DNA of 57,427 bases, taken from positions 1 to 57,427 of the IMG/VR virus record IMGVR_UViG_3300036671_000177; one strand, 5' to 3'. This DNA comes from a virus. The first letter of the stretch is position 1. The number at the start of each line of letters is the position of its first letter. Shown piece after piece: positions 7,395 to 15,913 of the stretch. The position numbers and the translations under genes were made by a program. The notes under the pieces were generated by a model, which did not search any database, was not told the DNA's origin, and was given only the letters and a program-made list of their open reading frames with translations.

Positions 7395-10300
7395 GTACAT
7401 CCTCCAATGTAATCGTTCCATCTTTTGTTTTTCCAAAATCAAACTTATAAGATTTTCCTTCTTCTATGTGCATGTATGCTTTTGCAAAAGATGTGGAAAA
7501 TACTGTAATAGAATGAAGATCTCTGCTTGTATCTGCAAGAGTAAGTGATGCCATCTTTTTGCCAGCCTTGGTTACTCGTGGTTTAAATGATACTACAAAC
7601 ATTTCATCATCCTTGTATGGCAACTGCTTGTAACTTAAGAACTTAACGAGTGCATGAGAAGATTCTTTTATTTCATCAGAAGGTATAAAAGAAACAATTC
7701 TGTTATCATTGCAAAGAAGTAAATAAGAACGACCTGTTTCTATAGTTGTATTCTCATCATCGAATATACCAACACTACCAGTTTTATCTAAGACTTCAAC
7801 TCTTGACCAGCCTGGTCCTCTTTTAATTGCCTTTACCATGCCCATAAAAATATATGATCCTTTTTCCTCAAAGTCATCTATGTCTTGAATGAATGCATAG
7901 TAGTGAGAAGGTATTGTAATATTAAACTCTGGCAAATTTAAATATTCATAAAGATTTTCTTTAATCTCTTGGTCATTTCTAGGATTATCATTAAAGGTTG
8001 CAGCACCAATTACTCTTAGTGCTTGTAGTGCACGACTGTTTACTCCGTTACCCTTGGTAAATGTAAACTCTTCAAGTTCTTTGTACGAACTGAATGGTCG
8101 TGCTGCCATATATCTTTCACCAATTTTGTCAGATATGAACTTGATAGCACTGAGTCCAAACCGAATACCCTTACCCTCAATTTTAAAATCAATATCCGAA
8201 TCGTTAATGTGAGGTAACTTAATACTAATGCCCATTCTTTTTGCTTCAATAAGATATTCAGTTCTTGCATCTTTGTCCTTTTCATTTTTTAATAGTGAGT
8301 ACATAAATTCAATTGGATAATAATATTTTAGCCACGCCGTCCAATATGACAGTGTCGAATATGCTACTGCATGAGACTTATTAAATGAGTACCCTGCGTG
8401 AGCCTCAAAGTCATGCCATAGATCACGAGCAAGATTGGGAGAAATAAACTTAGATGCACCTACTACGAACTTTTCCTTAAACTGATCAAATTCCTTAGCA
8501 TCCTTCTTCTTGCCAATGATCTTTCTGACTTTATCCGCCTCAGACATTGACATACCTCCAAGTGACACGCATGCCTGCATAACTTGTTCTTGGTAAAGAA
8601 TACAACCATAAGTTTCCCCCGTAAATTCCTTCAAAATGGTGTGAGTATAGTCGATGTTTTGACGACCATGCTTTCGTTCAATATAATCTTTTCCAATTGT
8701 ATTCATAGCACCTGGACGAACCAGGGCGTTTGATGCTGCAAGTTCTGAAAGATTTTTTACACCCATCTTAACAAGAAGGTTTGTGTATGGTGCTGCTTCA
8801 CATTGGAACACCCCCTTTGTGTATCCATCAGACAACATCTGATAAACATTAGCATCATCCATCTTGATCTTAAGAAGATCAATCTTTTTACCATCTCGCT
8901 CTTTAATAATATCAATTGTGTTCTTAAGAACAGATAAAGTTTTAAGACCTAGAGCATCTATCTTAATTAGACCAATCTTTTCTGCTTCTTCCATGTCAAC
9001 ACCAACAACAGGGATTCTATTATCAGAACCTGTAGAAGATCTTGTTTCTAATGGAGCATACCTAAAGATGGGATCTTTGCTAGTAACAACACCTGCAGCA
9101 TGAATTCCAGTTCCACGAATTCGACCACGAAGTTGTTCTCCGTAGATCTCTACCTCTGGATACTTTTCTCTAAACTCTCTTGTTGACCTTGAACTACAGA
9201 AATCATCCCAAGAGTCTACAGTCTTTAGGACTTTGTTTACATCTGACAAAGGTATGTTTAATACTCTTGAAACATCTCTAACAATTCCCTTACCAGTAAA
9301 CTGCAAAAAGGTTGCAATAGATGCAACATGTCTATATTGTCTAACTAAATAATCTTTTACCTCTTCACGACGAGTGTCTTGAATATCTGTATCGATATCA
9401 GGAAAATCATTTCGATCAGGGTTAATAAATCTAAAGAACAAAAGGTTGTGTTCTATTGGATCGATGTCTGTAATTCTTAAAGCATAACAAACAAGAGAGC
9501 CAGCAGAAGATCCACGACCTGGACCTACCATAATATCTTCTTTCTTTGCCCAGTTGATCATGTTACTTACAACAAGAAAGTATGGTGCAAACTTCTTATC
9601 TTTAATAATTTTAAGTTCTACTTCAAGCCTATCAAGGTATTCTTGGTTTTCTGACAAACCTCGCTCAACCAAACCTTCCATAGCAATCTTTGCTAGTTCT
9701 TTATCTGGACTCTTGTATTGAACAGGAAGAAGGTCTAGTCCTTCTTGAATGTCATAGTCTTCTACTGTGTCTGCTAGTAATAGTGTGTTTGAATAGATGT
9801 CTTCTCTATCGATACCCTGTAATTTCATGGCTTCTTTAATCTCTTCATAAGAAAGAAGGTGAATGTCAAACTTATTAAAAGTAATCTGTCGATCTTCCCC
9901 GTAAAGATAATCAAGACGCTTCATCATCGTTGGTTGCTTCTTAGACTTCTCGTATGAGGTTTCTTTAATAACCTTTGCGTGAGTGTTCATCAGTAGCTTA
10001 AACTCTTGAATTTCAATTTGAGATTTGTCTGAATGGTGGCAGTCTGGAGTTACGATGACCTTGATTTTAAACTCATCTGCAAGTTCTATAAGATACTTAT
10101 TGATATGCGCTTCTGTGTGAGGCATAACCTCAATATAGTAGTCATCACCAAACCTTTCTTTAAACCAGTTTATATACTTTTTAGCAATAGCAAACTCTTC
10201 TTCTTCAAGTGCTTTTACTAATACGCTACTTGGACAAGCAGAAGAAACAATAATTCCTTCTTTGTACTTATCTAATATAGCAAAATCAAACCTTGGCTTT

Positions 10301-10659
10301 TTAAAGAAGCCATCTGTCCAAGACAGTTCACTAATCTTATTTAGGTTTTCTAAACCTATTTTATTCTTGGCTAGAAGGATAATGTGATTGTAGACAAGAT
10401 CTTGTTGACCTTCTCTTTCAGACTTATCTCTTTTATCAGATATGTCTGCACACATGTATCCTTCTAGACCTAGAATTGGCTTAATGCCCTTTGCTTTTGC
10501 AAGACGATGCAGTTCTCTATGCCCAGATAAGGTCCCGTGATCTGTGATAGCCAATGCTGGCATACCAAGTTCAACTGCTCGGTCAATGTATTCTTCTGGA
10601 GTAGCAATCCCATCAAATAAACTAAAATGGGTGTGGACATGTAAGCCGACGTAACTCAT
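7384..10659 (-). CDS. dnaE: DNA polymerase III alpha subunit (family C)
   Basis: A 1091-residue replicative polymerase of the DnaE type. The N-terminal PHP domain begins with HVHTHFSLFDG (metal-binding His residues). The polymerase active site is clear: GPGRGSSAGS near residue 381 and the catalytic PDIDTD pair near residue 420, with a third acidic site in KIDALGL. The C-terminal part holds helix-hairpin-helix and OB-like strands (GMVKAIKRGPGWSRVEVLD). Length is slightly short of cellular DnaE (about 1160). The gene starts 1 base after the stop of the ssDNA-binding-like gene and overlaps recA at its end. A phage-encoded DnaE lets the phage copy its genome with its own polymerase. Confidence 0.95.
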   Translation of the reverse strand: MSYVGLHVHTHFSLFDGIATPEEYIDRAVELGMPALAITDHGTLSGHRELHRLAKAKGIKPILGLEGYMCADISDKRDKSEREGQQDLVYNHIILLAKNKIGLENLNKISELSWTDGFFKKPRFDFAILDKYKEGIIVSSACPSSVLVKALEEEEFAIAKKYINWFKERFGDDYYIEVMPHTEAHINKYLIELADEFKIKVIVTPDCHHSDKSQIEIQEFKLLMNTHAKVIKETSYEKSKKQPTMMKRLDYLYGEDRQITFNKFDIHLLSYEEIKEAMKLQGIDREDIYSNTLLLADTVEDYDIQEGLDLLPVQYKSPDKELAKIAMEGLVERGLSENQEYLDRLEVELKIIKDKKFAPYFLVVSNMINWAKKEDIMVGPGRGSSAGSLVCYALRITDIDPIEHNLLFFRFINPDRNDFPDIDTDIQDTRREEVKDYLVRQYRHVASIATFLQFTGKGIVRDVSRVLNIPLSDVNKVLKTVDSWDDFCSSRSTREFREKYPEVEIYGEQLRGRIRGTGIHAAGVVTSKDPIFRYAPLETRSSTGSDNRIPVVGVDMEEAEKIGLIKIDALGLKTLSVLKNTIDIIKERDGKKIDLLKIKMDDANVYQMLSDGYTKGVFQCEAAPYTNLLVKMGVKNLSELAASNALVRPGAMNTIGKDYIERKHGRQNIDYTHTILKEFTGETYGCILYQEQVMQACVSLGGMSMSEADKVRKIIGKKKDAKEFDQFKEKFVVGASKFISPNLARDLWHDFEAHAGYSFNKSHAVAYSTLSYWTAWLKYYYPIEFMYSLLKNEKDKDARTEYLIEAKRMGISIKLPHINDSDIDFKIEGKGIRFGLSAIKFISDKIGERYMAARPFSSYKELEEFTFTKGNGVNSRALQALRVIGAATFNDNPRNDQEIKENLYEYLNLPEFNITIPSHYYAFIQDIDDFEEKGSYIFMGMVKAIKRGPGWSRVEVLDKTGSVGIFDDENTTIETGRSYLLLCNDNRIVSFIPSDEIKESSHALVKFLSYKQLPYKDDEMFVVSFKPRVTKAGKKMASLTLADTSRDLHSITVFSTSFAKAYMHIEEGKSYKFDFGKTKDGTITLEDVHVS

Positions 10660-10660
10660 A

Positions 10661-11311
10661 TTACCAATCTGCGTTGGTAGATGAAGTTATTGATGGGCCA
10701 TCAAAGCCCAAGTAGAACGCTTCTTGTTCTGCGTATGGAACCTTGCGAAGAGCAGACTCTAGAGGATAAGGCTGAATTGTACCCCAATCAAATGGCTCCT
10801 TGTCTGGTGCTGTTGGAATCAAAGTGTAATTAGTTTCAGTTCCCTGGCCATTACGCTTTAACTTCCACATAACATTTGAGATGCTTTGTGTTTCAAGCGC
10901 ATACTCACGAATTGTATTAAATGATGACTGCTTGCTGATACCCATTGACCAGATAGCAACATAAGGTGCTTCGATACCGTCATCAACTAGAACGTTGCAA
11001 TAAAATCTAAGGCGTGCTCTCCAGCCAGCCTTTGGATCCTTTCGGTGCATCTCTTCTGCCCAGTCGCGTCCTTCTGTATCCATTGTATCTACAGCCTTGC
11101 GCTTGTAATCTTTTGGATTTGTGTGCTCTGATACTACAAGAGCAAGTCCACGATCTGCATTGTAGTTTGCTGAATCTTCATCAAGTTCTTCGATGAATCT
11201 AATCTTTACTGATTGGCCATCTGCAAGTTTTAACCACTTGACCTTTGGACCATCTGATTTTGGCTTGTCGAGTAGGGCATCGATTGCTTTTAATCCCTTT
11301 ACTATACTCAT
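10661..11311 (-). CDS. Single-stranded DNA-binding protein (putative)
   Basis: A 216-residue protein between the primase and the polymerase, the usual place for an SSB in this kind of phage. The N-terminal segment WLKLADGQSVKIRFIEELD has the beta-strand pattern of an OB fold, and the middle (WRARLRFYCNVLVDDG, APYVAIWSMG) is like gp32-type ssDNA-binding proteins of actinophages. The C-terminus is not strongly acidic (ends TNADW), which is unlike cellular SSB. The ATG has an AAAGGAG site and is preceded by a TGC-TAAACT promoter-like element overlapping the primase stop. The call rests on context and weak family resemblance. Confidence 0.6.
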   Translation of the reverse strand: MSIVKGLKAIDALLDKPKSDGPKVKWLKLADGQSVKIRFIEELDEDSANYNADRGLALVVSEHTNPKDYKRKAVDTMDTEGRDWAEEMHRKDPKAGWRARLRFYCNVLVDDGIEAPYVAIWSMGISKQSSFNTIREYALETQSISNVMWKLKRNGQGTETNYTLIPTAPDKEPFDWGTIQPYPLESALRKVPYAEQEAFYLGFDGPSITSSTNADW

Positions 11312-11338
11312 ATGTTTTTCTCCTTTGTGTTGTTTGTA

Positions 11339-11349
11339 TTAGTTTAGCA
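11339..11349 (-). promoter_or_regulatory. Extended -10 promoter before the ssDNA-binding-like gene
   Basis: The minus strand reads TGC-TAAACT (hexamer 11341-11346) across the primase stop codon, about 29 bases before the next ATG, which has its own AAAGGAG ribosome site. It is a weaker version of the TGN-TATAAT element found elsewhere in this genome. Confidence 0.35.
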
Positions 11350-12283
11350 TAGACTGTATTGATTTGTCAAACTGGAAATCCAGCTCTTGAATTGACGTAT
11401 CGTCCATATCGCCTATATCTTTATATTGTTTGTTTAGTTTTATTACGGATACACGAGAACCAAGTTTTTCAACTATCTTAGTTTTCATATTTCCACCTGC
11501 TTCATCGTTATCCGCAATGACAATTATATCATTAAAGTACTTTTGAAGCAATTCTATTTGTATGTTTGAAACATTTGATCCAAGGGTTGCAACTGCTGGA
11601 AAGCCACATTGATCAAGTCTTATGGCATCAAAAGAAGACTCTACTACATAAACTTTGCCAGAAGTCTTTACTCTGTGTAAATTAAAAAGTGTTTTTGATT
11701 TTGGAAGACCAGGAGTATTTTTAAATTCTTTACCTTCAATAGATCTTCCAACGAATCCAATTGGCAAACCATCTGGACTATGTACTGGTACAGTTACCAT
11801 GTCTTGCTTATCTGAATATCCTAATGAAAATTTTGATGCAGATTCTTTTGCTATTTTCCTGTAGTTAAAATAATTTGTTGCTCTTTCAGAAGAAATAAGA
11901 TTATTATGTAAACGCTTAAGAACTAACTCATCAAATAAAACAAACTCTGGTTTTTTGTATAATGCTTTATCTATATCCTGCTCAATGCTAGTTTCAGTTT
12001 CTTTACTCTTGATAAACCGTGCTGCCTCAAAATATGTCCTATTTGACATGTGCATAATAAATTCAATAAAGCCTGTTACATGGTGACATGCAAAACAAAA
12101 AAATGTTCCATCTGTTTTATCTATTTCTCCTGCTGGGGTTCTGTTGTTGTTATGGTATGGACAAAAGATTATGTAGTCTGAGTCTACCTCAGACTCAATC
12201 GTTACACCTGTTCCTGCGAGAACTCTTCTGATTTGCTCTTTTGTGTATAGATTGCTGTGCTTCCGTCTATTCCTGATATCCAT
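11339..12283 (-). CDS. DNA primase (DnaG type)
   Basis: A 314-residue primase. The N-terminal CHC2 zinc-binding module uses Cys41, His44, Cys63 and Cys66 (FCPYH and FCFACH). A Toprim domain follows: VYVVESSFDAIRL near residue 215 (catalytic Glu) and VIADNDEAG (Asp-X-Asp) near residue 255. It is shorter than cellular DnaG, which has a helicase-binding C-terminal domain that is missing here. It would lay down primers for the phage DnaE polymerase and partner the DnaB helicase two genes upstream. The 82-base overlap with the preceding small gene is large; the ATG at 12283 has a GGGGAG site and no later start keeps the domain better. Confidence 0.9.
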   Translation of the reverse strand: MDIRNRRKHSNLYTKEQIRRVLAGTGVTIESEVDSDYIIFCPYHNNNRTPAGEIDKTDGTFFCFACHHVTGFIEFIMHMSNRTYFEAARFIKSKETETSIEQDIDKALYKKPEFVLFDELVLKRLHNNLISSERATNYFNYRKIAKESASKFSLGYSDKQDMVTVPVHSPDGLPIGFVGRSIEGKEFKNTPGLPKSKTLFNLHRVKTSGKVYVVESSFDAIRLDQCGFPAVATLGSNVSNIQIELLQKYFNDIIVIADNDEAGGNMKTKIVEKLGSRVSVIKLNKQYKDIGDMDDTSIQELDFQFDKSIQSMLN

Positions 12284-12555
12284 TCGCTTTGCTTTCTCCC
12301 CGTATATGTTCCGTGTACTGTTAGTTGAAATTTAAAATATTTTTTGTTATGGTTATAGTCTAGCGTAAAATCTGGAAGTATGTCGAGCCTAGGAACATAT
12401 CCCGAAAGCCGCATTTCTGACTCAAGAAGTCTAACATACTCTGCCTTAAGTCTGCCAAGTGCTGACTCATCATGGATGATACCATCAAGATAAAACTTCT
12501 TGATGGGCTTATGATGATAGAAGGTTGGAGGAATGTTTTCTTTACTTTGTGACAT
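12202..12555 (-). CDS. Conserved phage protein of unknown function, 117 aa
   Basis: A 117-residue protein between helicase and primase genes. It starts with a Pro/His/Lys-rich segment (IPPTFYHHKPIKKFYLDG), then a helix (ALGRLKAEYVRLLESEMRL) and a beta-rich part (FQLTVHGTYTGRKQSEWISG). Similar small genes lie next to DnaB/primase genes in actinobacteriophages, but the role is not established. It overlaps the primase gene by 82 bases. A TATAAT box ends only 5 bases before its ATG and there is no ribosome site, so a leaderless mRNA is likely. A helicase-primase accessory role is inferred from position only. Confidence 0.75.
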   Translation of the reverse strand: MSQSKENIPPTFYHHKPIKKFYLDGIIHDESALGRLKAEYVRLLESEMRLSGYVPRLDILPDFTLDYNHNKKYFKFQLTVHGTYTGRKQSEWISGIDGSTAIYTQKSKSEEFSQEQV

Positions 12556-12560
12556 ACCAT

Positions 12561-12566
12561 ATTATA
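12561..12566 (-). promoter_or_regulatory. TATAAT box 5 bases before a start codon
   Basis: The minus strand reads AGG-TATAAT, then 5 bases, then the ATG at 12555. There is no purine-rich ribosome site in between. This is the spacing expected for a promoter that makes a leaderless mRNA. It sits in the 12-base gap after the helicase gene. Confidence 0.5.
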
Positions 12567-12567
12567 C

Positions 12568-13788
12568 CTACTTATCTTCAAAGTCTTTATATCTATAATA
12601 ACCTTTATCAAAATCACATTGAACTAAGAAATCTCCCATAAATCCATTACGATTCTTTCTAAAAGCACATTCAATGATGTCACTGTTAGCAGCACGGCCG
12701 AGGGCCAATACCCAGTCAGCATCATAAGCGATTTGTCTAGACCAAGAAGTCTGTCCAAGAGTTGGAACACTATTTAAATCGTTTGCATCATCTGGGGTAG
12801 CAGATGAGATAGCAATAATAGGAACCTCTTCACCAATAGCCATTAGCTTAAGTTCTCTTGAAAGGTTCTTCATTCGTACCGTTTCATTATCAGACTTTTG
12901 ATTAGGAGCCATCAACTGAAGGTAGTCAACAATAACAAAATCTGGCTTATATTGATCAATCTTTCCACGAAGAACTGATGGATTAATCTCTCCACCTTGA
13001 TCATTAGAAATAATATGAAACTCTGGCTTTCCTTGAAGATGCTTTGCATGCCAAGCCTTAAGCGTATCAAGTTCTACTTCTCCGTTGCACAGTTTTCTAT
13101 GAGACCAAATACCTTCGCCCATAATTGTAAACACACGATTACGAACTTCTGTTTCGGACATCTCAAGTGAAATTACAAGAGGTGTCTTACCCTGTTTCCA
13201 TGCCTGTACAGCAAAGTATAGAGCCATCCATGACTTTCCTATACCTGGGTATGCTAAGAAAACTCCTAACTGCCCTGGCATAATTCCAGATGGTAGGTAG
13301 TTATCAAATCCTGGCAGGTTAGTTTTAATTCCTACATGTCCAAGAGCCTGTTGTTCTTTAAGATTTTCAAAGTATGCAATTGCAGACTCAAGATCTGTGA
13401 CATCAATATCACGAATTGCTGATGTGTTTTTCTTTAATTCTGATGTTTGAGTAATTAAATCATTTAATGCAACCTGTCCTTGATTGTTCTGAACATTGCC
13501 TGCTGCAGATCTTAAAATATCCTTGAGGCTATCTGTTAGGTACTCGCCCTGTAATTCTTCAAGGTGATGCTTTGTTGCTCCAACACTTGAGATAGGGGAA
13601 AAGTCTCTAAACTTTTCTGTTACAAGTTCTGCAGGTGGCAAAGACTTATTGTTTTCAAAGTACAGTCTTATAAAATTCCAGATATCTCCATGAGTTCTAA
13701 GAAGATTATCTACATTAGCCTGCAGAAGTACATGAATCTGTTTATCTTGAAGAACTGCAGTAATTAATTTGGACTCTGTATTATTCAC
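12568..13788 (-). CDS. dnaB: Replicative DNA helicase (DnaB family)
   Basis: A 406-residue hexameric-helicase-type protein. The N-terminal helical domain (residues 1-150) resembles the DnaB N-domain. The RecA-like motor has a Walker A motif (YPGIGKS) near residue 180, LVISLEMS (motif H1a), a Walker B (DFVIVDYLQLM) near residue 275 and a C-terminal arginine-finger region (FRKNRNG). Length is a little short of cellular DnaB (about 450). The start is a GTG overlapping the stop of the preceding small gene. It unwinds DNA ahead of the phage polymerase and recruits the primase encoded just downstream. Confidence 0.93.
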   Translation of the reverse strand: MNNTESKLITAVLQDKQIHVLLQANVDNLLRTHGDIWNFIRLYFENNKSLPPAELVTEKFRDFSPISSVGATKHHLEELQGEYLTDSLKDILRSAAGNVQNNQGQVALNDLITQTSELKKNTSAIRDIDVTDLESAIAYFENLKEQQALGHVGIKTNLPGFDNYLPSGIMPGQLGVFLAYPGIGKSWMALYFAVQAWKQGKTPLVISLEMSETEVRNRVFTIMGEGIWSHRKLCNGEVELDTLKAWHAKHLQGKPEFHIISNDQGGEINPSVLRGKIDQYKPDFVIVDYLQLMAPNQKSDNETVRMKNLSRELKLMAIGEEVPIIAISSATPDDANDLNSVPTLGQTSWSRQIAYDADWVLALGRAANSDIIECAFRKNRNGFMGDFLVQCDFDKGYYRYKDFEDK

Positions 13789-14089
13789 TTAGCCACTCCC
13801 TTGCCATTATTCTACGCTCTGCTCTCTCTTTATCATCTTTATTTTTATCTTTTTGTGCTTGTAAAATTTTTTCTGCATTATATGCAAAGTAATTCCAAGA
13901 TGGATTCTCTGCAACTGAAAAGTAGTACTCAAGTATGTCATAACAACCAGAGATACTGTATGACTCTACAAGGGCATCAGAAGCCCACTGCTCTACGTTT
14001 AAATTAAGTGATGGCTTTGACTCGTACCTTGCGGTATGATACTTGCTGTATCTTGAAAGCAAAGCCATTCGGTCTTTGCGATCGGCCAT
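13781..14089 (-). CDS. Conserved helical protein upstream of DnaB, 102 aa
   Basis: A 102-residue charged helical protein with DRMALLSRYSKYH near the start, EQWASDALVESYSISGCYDILEYYF in the middle and a Lys/Glu-rich C-terminal helix ending REWLSE. Proteins of this kind are found directly before DnaB in actinobacteriophages. The position and size would fit a helicase loader or adaptor, but no AAA+ or other named domain is present. Its ATG overlaps the previous stop (TAATG) and its end overlaps the dnaB start, so the three genes are translationally coupled. Confidence 0.75.
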   Translation of the reverse strand: MADRKDRMALLSRYSKYHTARYESKPSLNLNVEQWASDALVESYSISGCYDILEYYFSVAENPSWNYFAYNAEKILQAQKDKNKDDKERAERRIMAREWLSE

Positions 14090-14295
14090 TACTCGTTAAT
14101 TTCAGACTTTGCTTCGTTAATCTTTTCAGTTAACTTGTCTTCTACAAACTTGTAGACACGCTCGAAGGCATCATTTGTATTCTCTCCATTGCGCTTACTA
14201 TCAACAACACCAAGATCAAGTCTTAGTGATTGAAAGTTTCCAAGGTTAAGTGTGTATCCAAGTGTAACAGATACATTTGTCTCTTCGTTTTCCAT
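14089..14295 (-). CDS. Conserved small phage protein, 68 aa
   Basis: A short protein with a beta-rich start (VSVTLGYTLNLGNFQSLRLD) and an acidic helix at the end (DAFERVYKFVEDKLTEKI). This layout recurs in many unrelated phages as a conserved protein without a known role, usually near replication genes. Two in-frame ATGs lie 6 bases apart; the second (14295) has the better distance from the GAAGGG ribosome site, the first would be at 14301. It is coupled to the next gene by a TAATG overlap. Confidence 0.75.
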   Translation of the reverse strand: MENEETNVSVTLGYTLNLGNFQSLRLDLGVVDSKRNGENTNDAFERVYKFVEDKLTEKINEAKSEINE

Positions 14296-14309
14296 TTTCA
14301 TACCCTTCG

Positions 14310-14852
14310 TTAAATTGATTCAGACCAGATTGGAATGAATCGACCATCTTCAGTTCTCGTATATGTAAGTATACCATCGCCCATTCTTCTTGTCAATTCT
14401 TGCTTACTAGGCGTAATATCATTTGTAATTAAATTGTCTTTTCTTGGTCTACCAATATGGTATGTAGCAAGTATATCACGTATCTCTCTTACTTGCGATT
14501 CTGAGTAGTATGATCTAACTTGAAATCCTCTTGCTCCACCTTTTTGAGATCCCGTTGGAAAAGGGATGATTCCTCGTTTCATTAATGATGGCATATATTT
14601 TTTATGACGATTTACAAGTGTGGCAGTTTCACCAACAGTGTATGCTCGCTCTCTTTTCTTTTTAAAATCACTAATTAAACAACTTTCAATTTGATCTTTA
14701 GTTATATTATAAACAGACATTATTCCGTTAGATTTATTTAAATGATATACTCGTACTAAATCTTTATTAAGAAACCAAACCTTTTTATTCCCTGGGATTA
14801 CAGGGAGGACATTGTATCCTTCGCTCTCAATACTTCCTTTTTTAGCAGCCAT
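14310..14852 (-). CDS. MerR-like helix-turn-helix DNA-binding protein
   Basis: A 180-residue protein. The centre (RAYTVGETATLVNRHKKYMPSLM, then PFPTG and FQVRSYYSESQVREI) has the order of a MerR-type winged helix: a helix-turn-helix, a short wing and a third helix that starts with YYSESQV. The N-terminal part (NKKVWFLNKDLVRVYHLNKSNG) is beta-rich and less clear. A strong GGAGG site lies 5 bases before the ATG, although the gene overlaps the zinc ribbon gene by 55 bases. It stands at the head of the replication genes and could control them or help start replication. No effector domain is visible. Confidence 0.75.
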   Translation of the reverse strand: MAAKKGSIESEGYNVLPVIPGNKKVWFLNKDLVRVYHLNKSNGIMSVYNITKDQIESCLISDFKKKRERAYTVGETATLVNRHKKYMPSLMKRGIIPFPTGSQKGGARGFQVRSYYSESQVREIRDILATYHIGRPRKDNLITNDITPSKQELTRRMGDGILTYTRTEDGRFIPIWSESI

Positions 14853-14989
14853 GAACCCTCCGCAGAACTTCCTGGTGGATTAAAAAAATTTCTTGATCCA
14901 CAATGCATGCAGTATGTTTCAAGGTGTCCGACTGTACTGTATTGTCTATCGAGAAACATTCTCCCTCTGCACCTTTTGCACACCAACAT
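14798..14989 (-). CDS. Small zinc-ribbon protein, 63 aa
   Basis: A 63-residue protein with CKRCRGRMF near the N-terminus and CMHCGSRNFF about 25 residues later, a classical four-Cys zinc ribbon. The same arrangement (CKRC-RGRMF ... YC-x-x-CG) is common in small proteins of actinobacteriophages and lies close to replication or regulation genes. Its start overlaps the stop of the preceding gene (TAATG). The function is unknown; nucleic acid binding is likely. Confidence 0.8.
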   Translation of the reverse strand: MLVCKRCRGRMFLDRQYSTVGHLETYCMHCGSRNFFNPPGSSAEGSWLLKKEVLRAKDTMSSL

Positions 14990-15438
14990 TAGTTTGGTAC
15001 ACCAATAATTATTAAGTTAACATTAATGGATACGTTATCTCCAGATGTATTAAACCTTACAAATCCATCAAGACCAGAAGTCGTAATACTTTTTAATACA
15101 ACCGTAACATTTTTACCAGCAAGAGTGTTGCCAACATTGATGGCTGTTGCCGTTGCTATAGGAGTAAGTCTAAATTCACCAGCAAAAGAATAGGTAAAAG
15201 GTTTTTCTTCTCCAGCAGTTTTTGTTTCACTACTTGTAACAATAACATTTCCACCAATTATTCTAACCTGATTGGTTGTTAGGTGTTGCGGTCCATCGTT
15301 TACGGTATCAACAGTAACAAGCTTATTTGTTGATGGAGACATGACAGTTCTCAACTCATTAACAGCTTGGGCTAGTTGAGAAATATAAGTTACATCAAGT
15401 GGCTGACCACGCTCAGGTAAAGGAATTGTTGCTGCCAT
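14989..15438 (-). CDS. Probable tail tip or fibre protein, 149 aa
   Basis: A 149-residue protein with a short helical start (LPERGQPLDVTYISQLAQAVNEL) followed by about 100 residues of beta-rich, Thr/Val/Asn-rich sequence (VTVVLKSITTSGLDGFVRFN). That design, a short helix and a beta-sandwich, is common in phage fibre attachments and trimeric spike bases. It lies at the end of the tail gene block, just before the replication genes. A TATAAT box stands 6 bases before the ATG without a ribosome site, so it may be made from a leaderless mRNA, which would also serve the replication genes downstream. The structural role is inferred. Confidence 0.6.
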   Translation of the reverse strand: MAATIPLPERGQPLDVTYISQLAQAVNELRTVMSPSTNKLVTVDTVNDGPQHLTTNQVRIIGGNVIVTSSETKTAGEEKPFTYSFAGEFRLTPIATATAINVGNTLAGKNVTVVLKSITTSGLDGFVRFNTSGDNVSINVNLIIIGVPN

Positions 15439-15444
15439 ACTACT

Positions 15445-15453
15445 ATTATACCA
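15445..15453 (-). promoter_or_regulatory. Extended -10 promoter, 6 bases before a start codon
   Basis: Minus-strand TGG-TATAAT (hexamer 15445-15450), 6 bases before the ATG at 15438, in the gap between two tail genes. No ribosome site follows, which fits a leaderless mRNA. This could be the promoter that takes transcription into the replication block. Confidence 0.6.
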
Positions 15454-15913
15454 CTAAGCTTAATGGGTTAGACTCAAAAAGTGTAGCCTTGACAAACCTC
15501 TGTTTAGGAAATGTTGGAACTTGAACTGCAAAACTTACTGTATTATATCCTAATAAAACTAAAATAGAATGTGAAAATGCTTGAACAGAAGCAGCATATT
15601 TAAAATTATCTTCTCCCCACTTAACATATAAATCAAAATCAGATTTTAAGTTTATTGGAGGGGTCCAAACAACATTAATAATTTGCTTGTTTTCACTTAA
15701 TGCTACAGCGTGTGCGATCCAAGGTTCTTGTGGAACTGTTTCTCTATTTATTTCTGGCTCAACATTTATTTTATATCTTGGAGACCAGTGAGAATTTCTA
15801 TTTTTATCTTCAGAGACTATTCTATATCTAACTAAATAACTTTGCAAGACTCCGTTAAATGCTGGTAAATCTTGTTTTTTAATTATTACTTTTTTTACTA
15901 TAGGGTTTGACAC
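15446..15913 (-). CDS. Tail protein with fibronectin III-like fold, 155 aa
   Basis: A 155-residue protein. The YLVRYRIVSEDKNRNSHWSPRYKI block and the INVVWTPP segment look like the strands and Trp of fibronectin type III domains, which often decorate phage tails and bind sugars weakly. No enzyme motif is seen. The start is a GTG that overlaps the stop of the preceding gene (TAGTG), so translation is probably coupled. It is in the tail-tip gene run. The exact site in the virion is unknown. Confidence 0.65.
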   Translation of the reverse strand: MSNPIVKKVIIKKQDLPAFNGVLQSYLVRYRIVSEDKNRNSHWSPRYKINVEPEINRETVPQEPWIAHAVALSENKQIINVVWTPPINLKSDFDLYVKWGEDNFKYAASVQAFSHSILVLLGYNTVSFAVQVPTFPKQRFVKATLFESNPLSLVV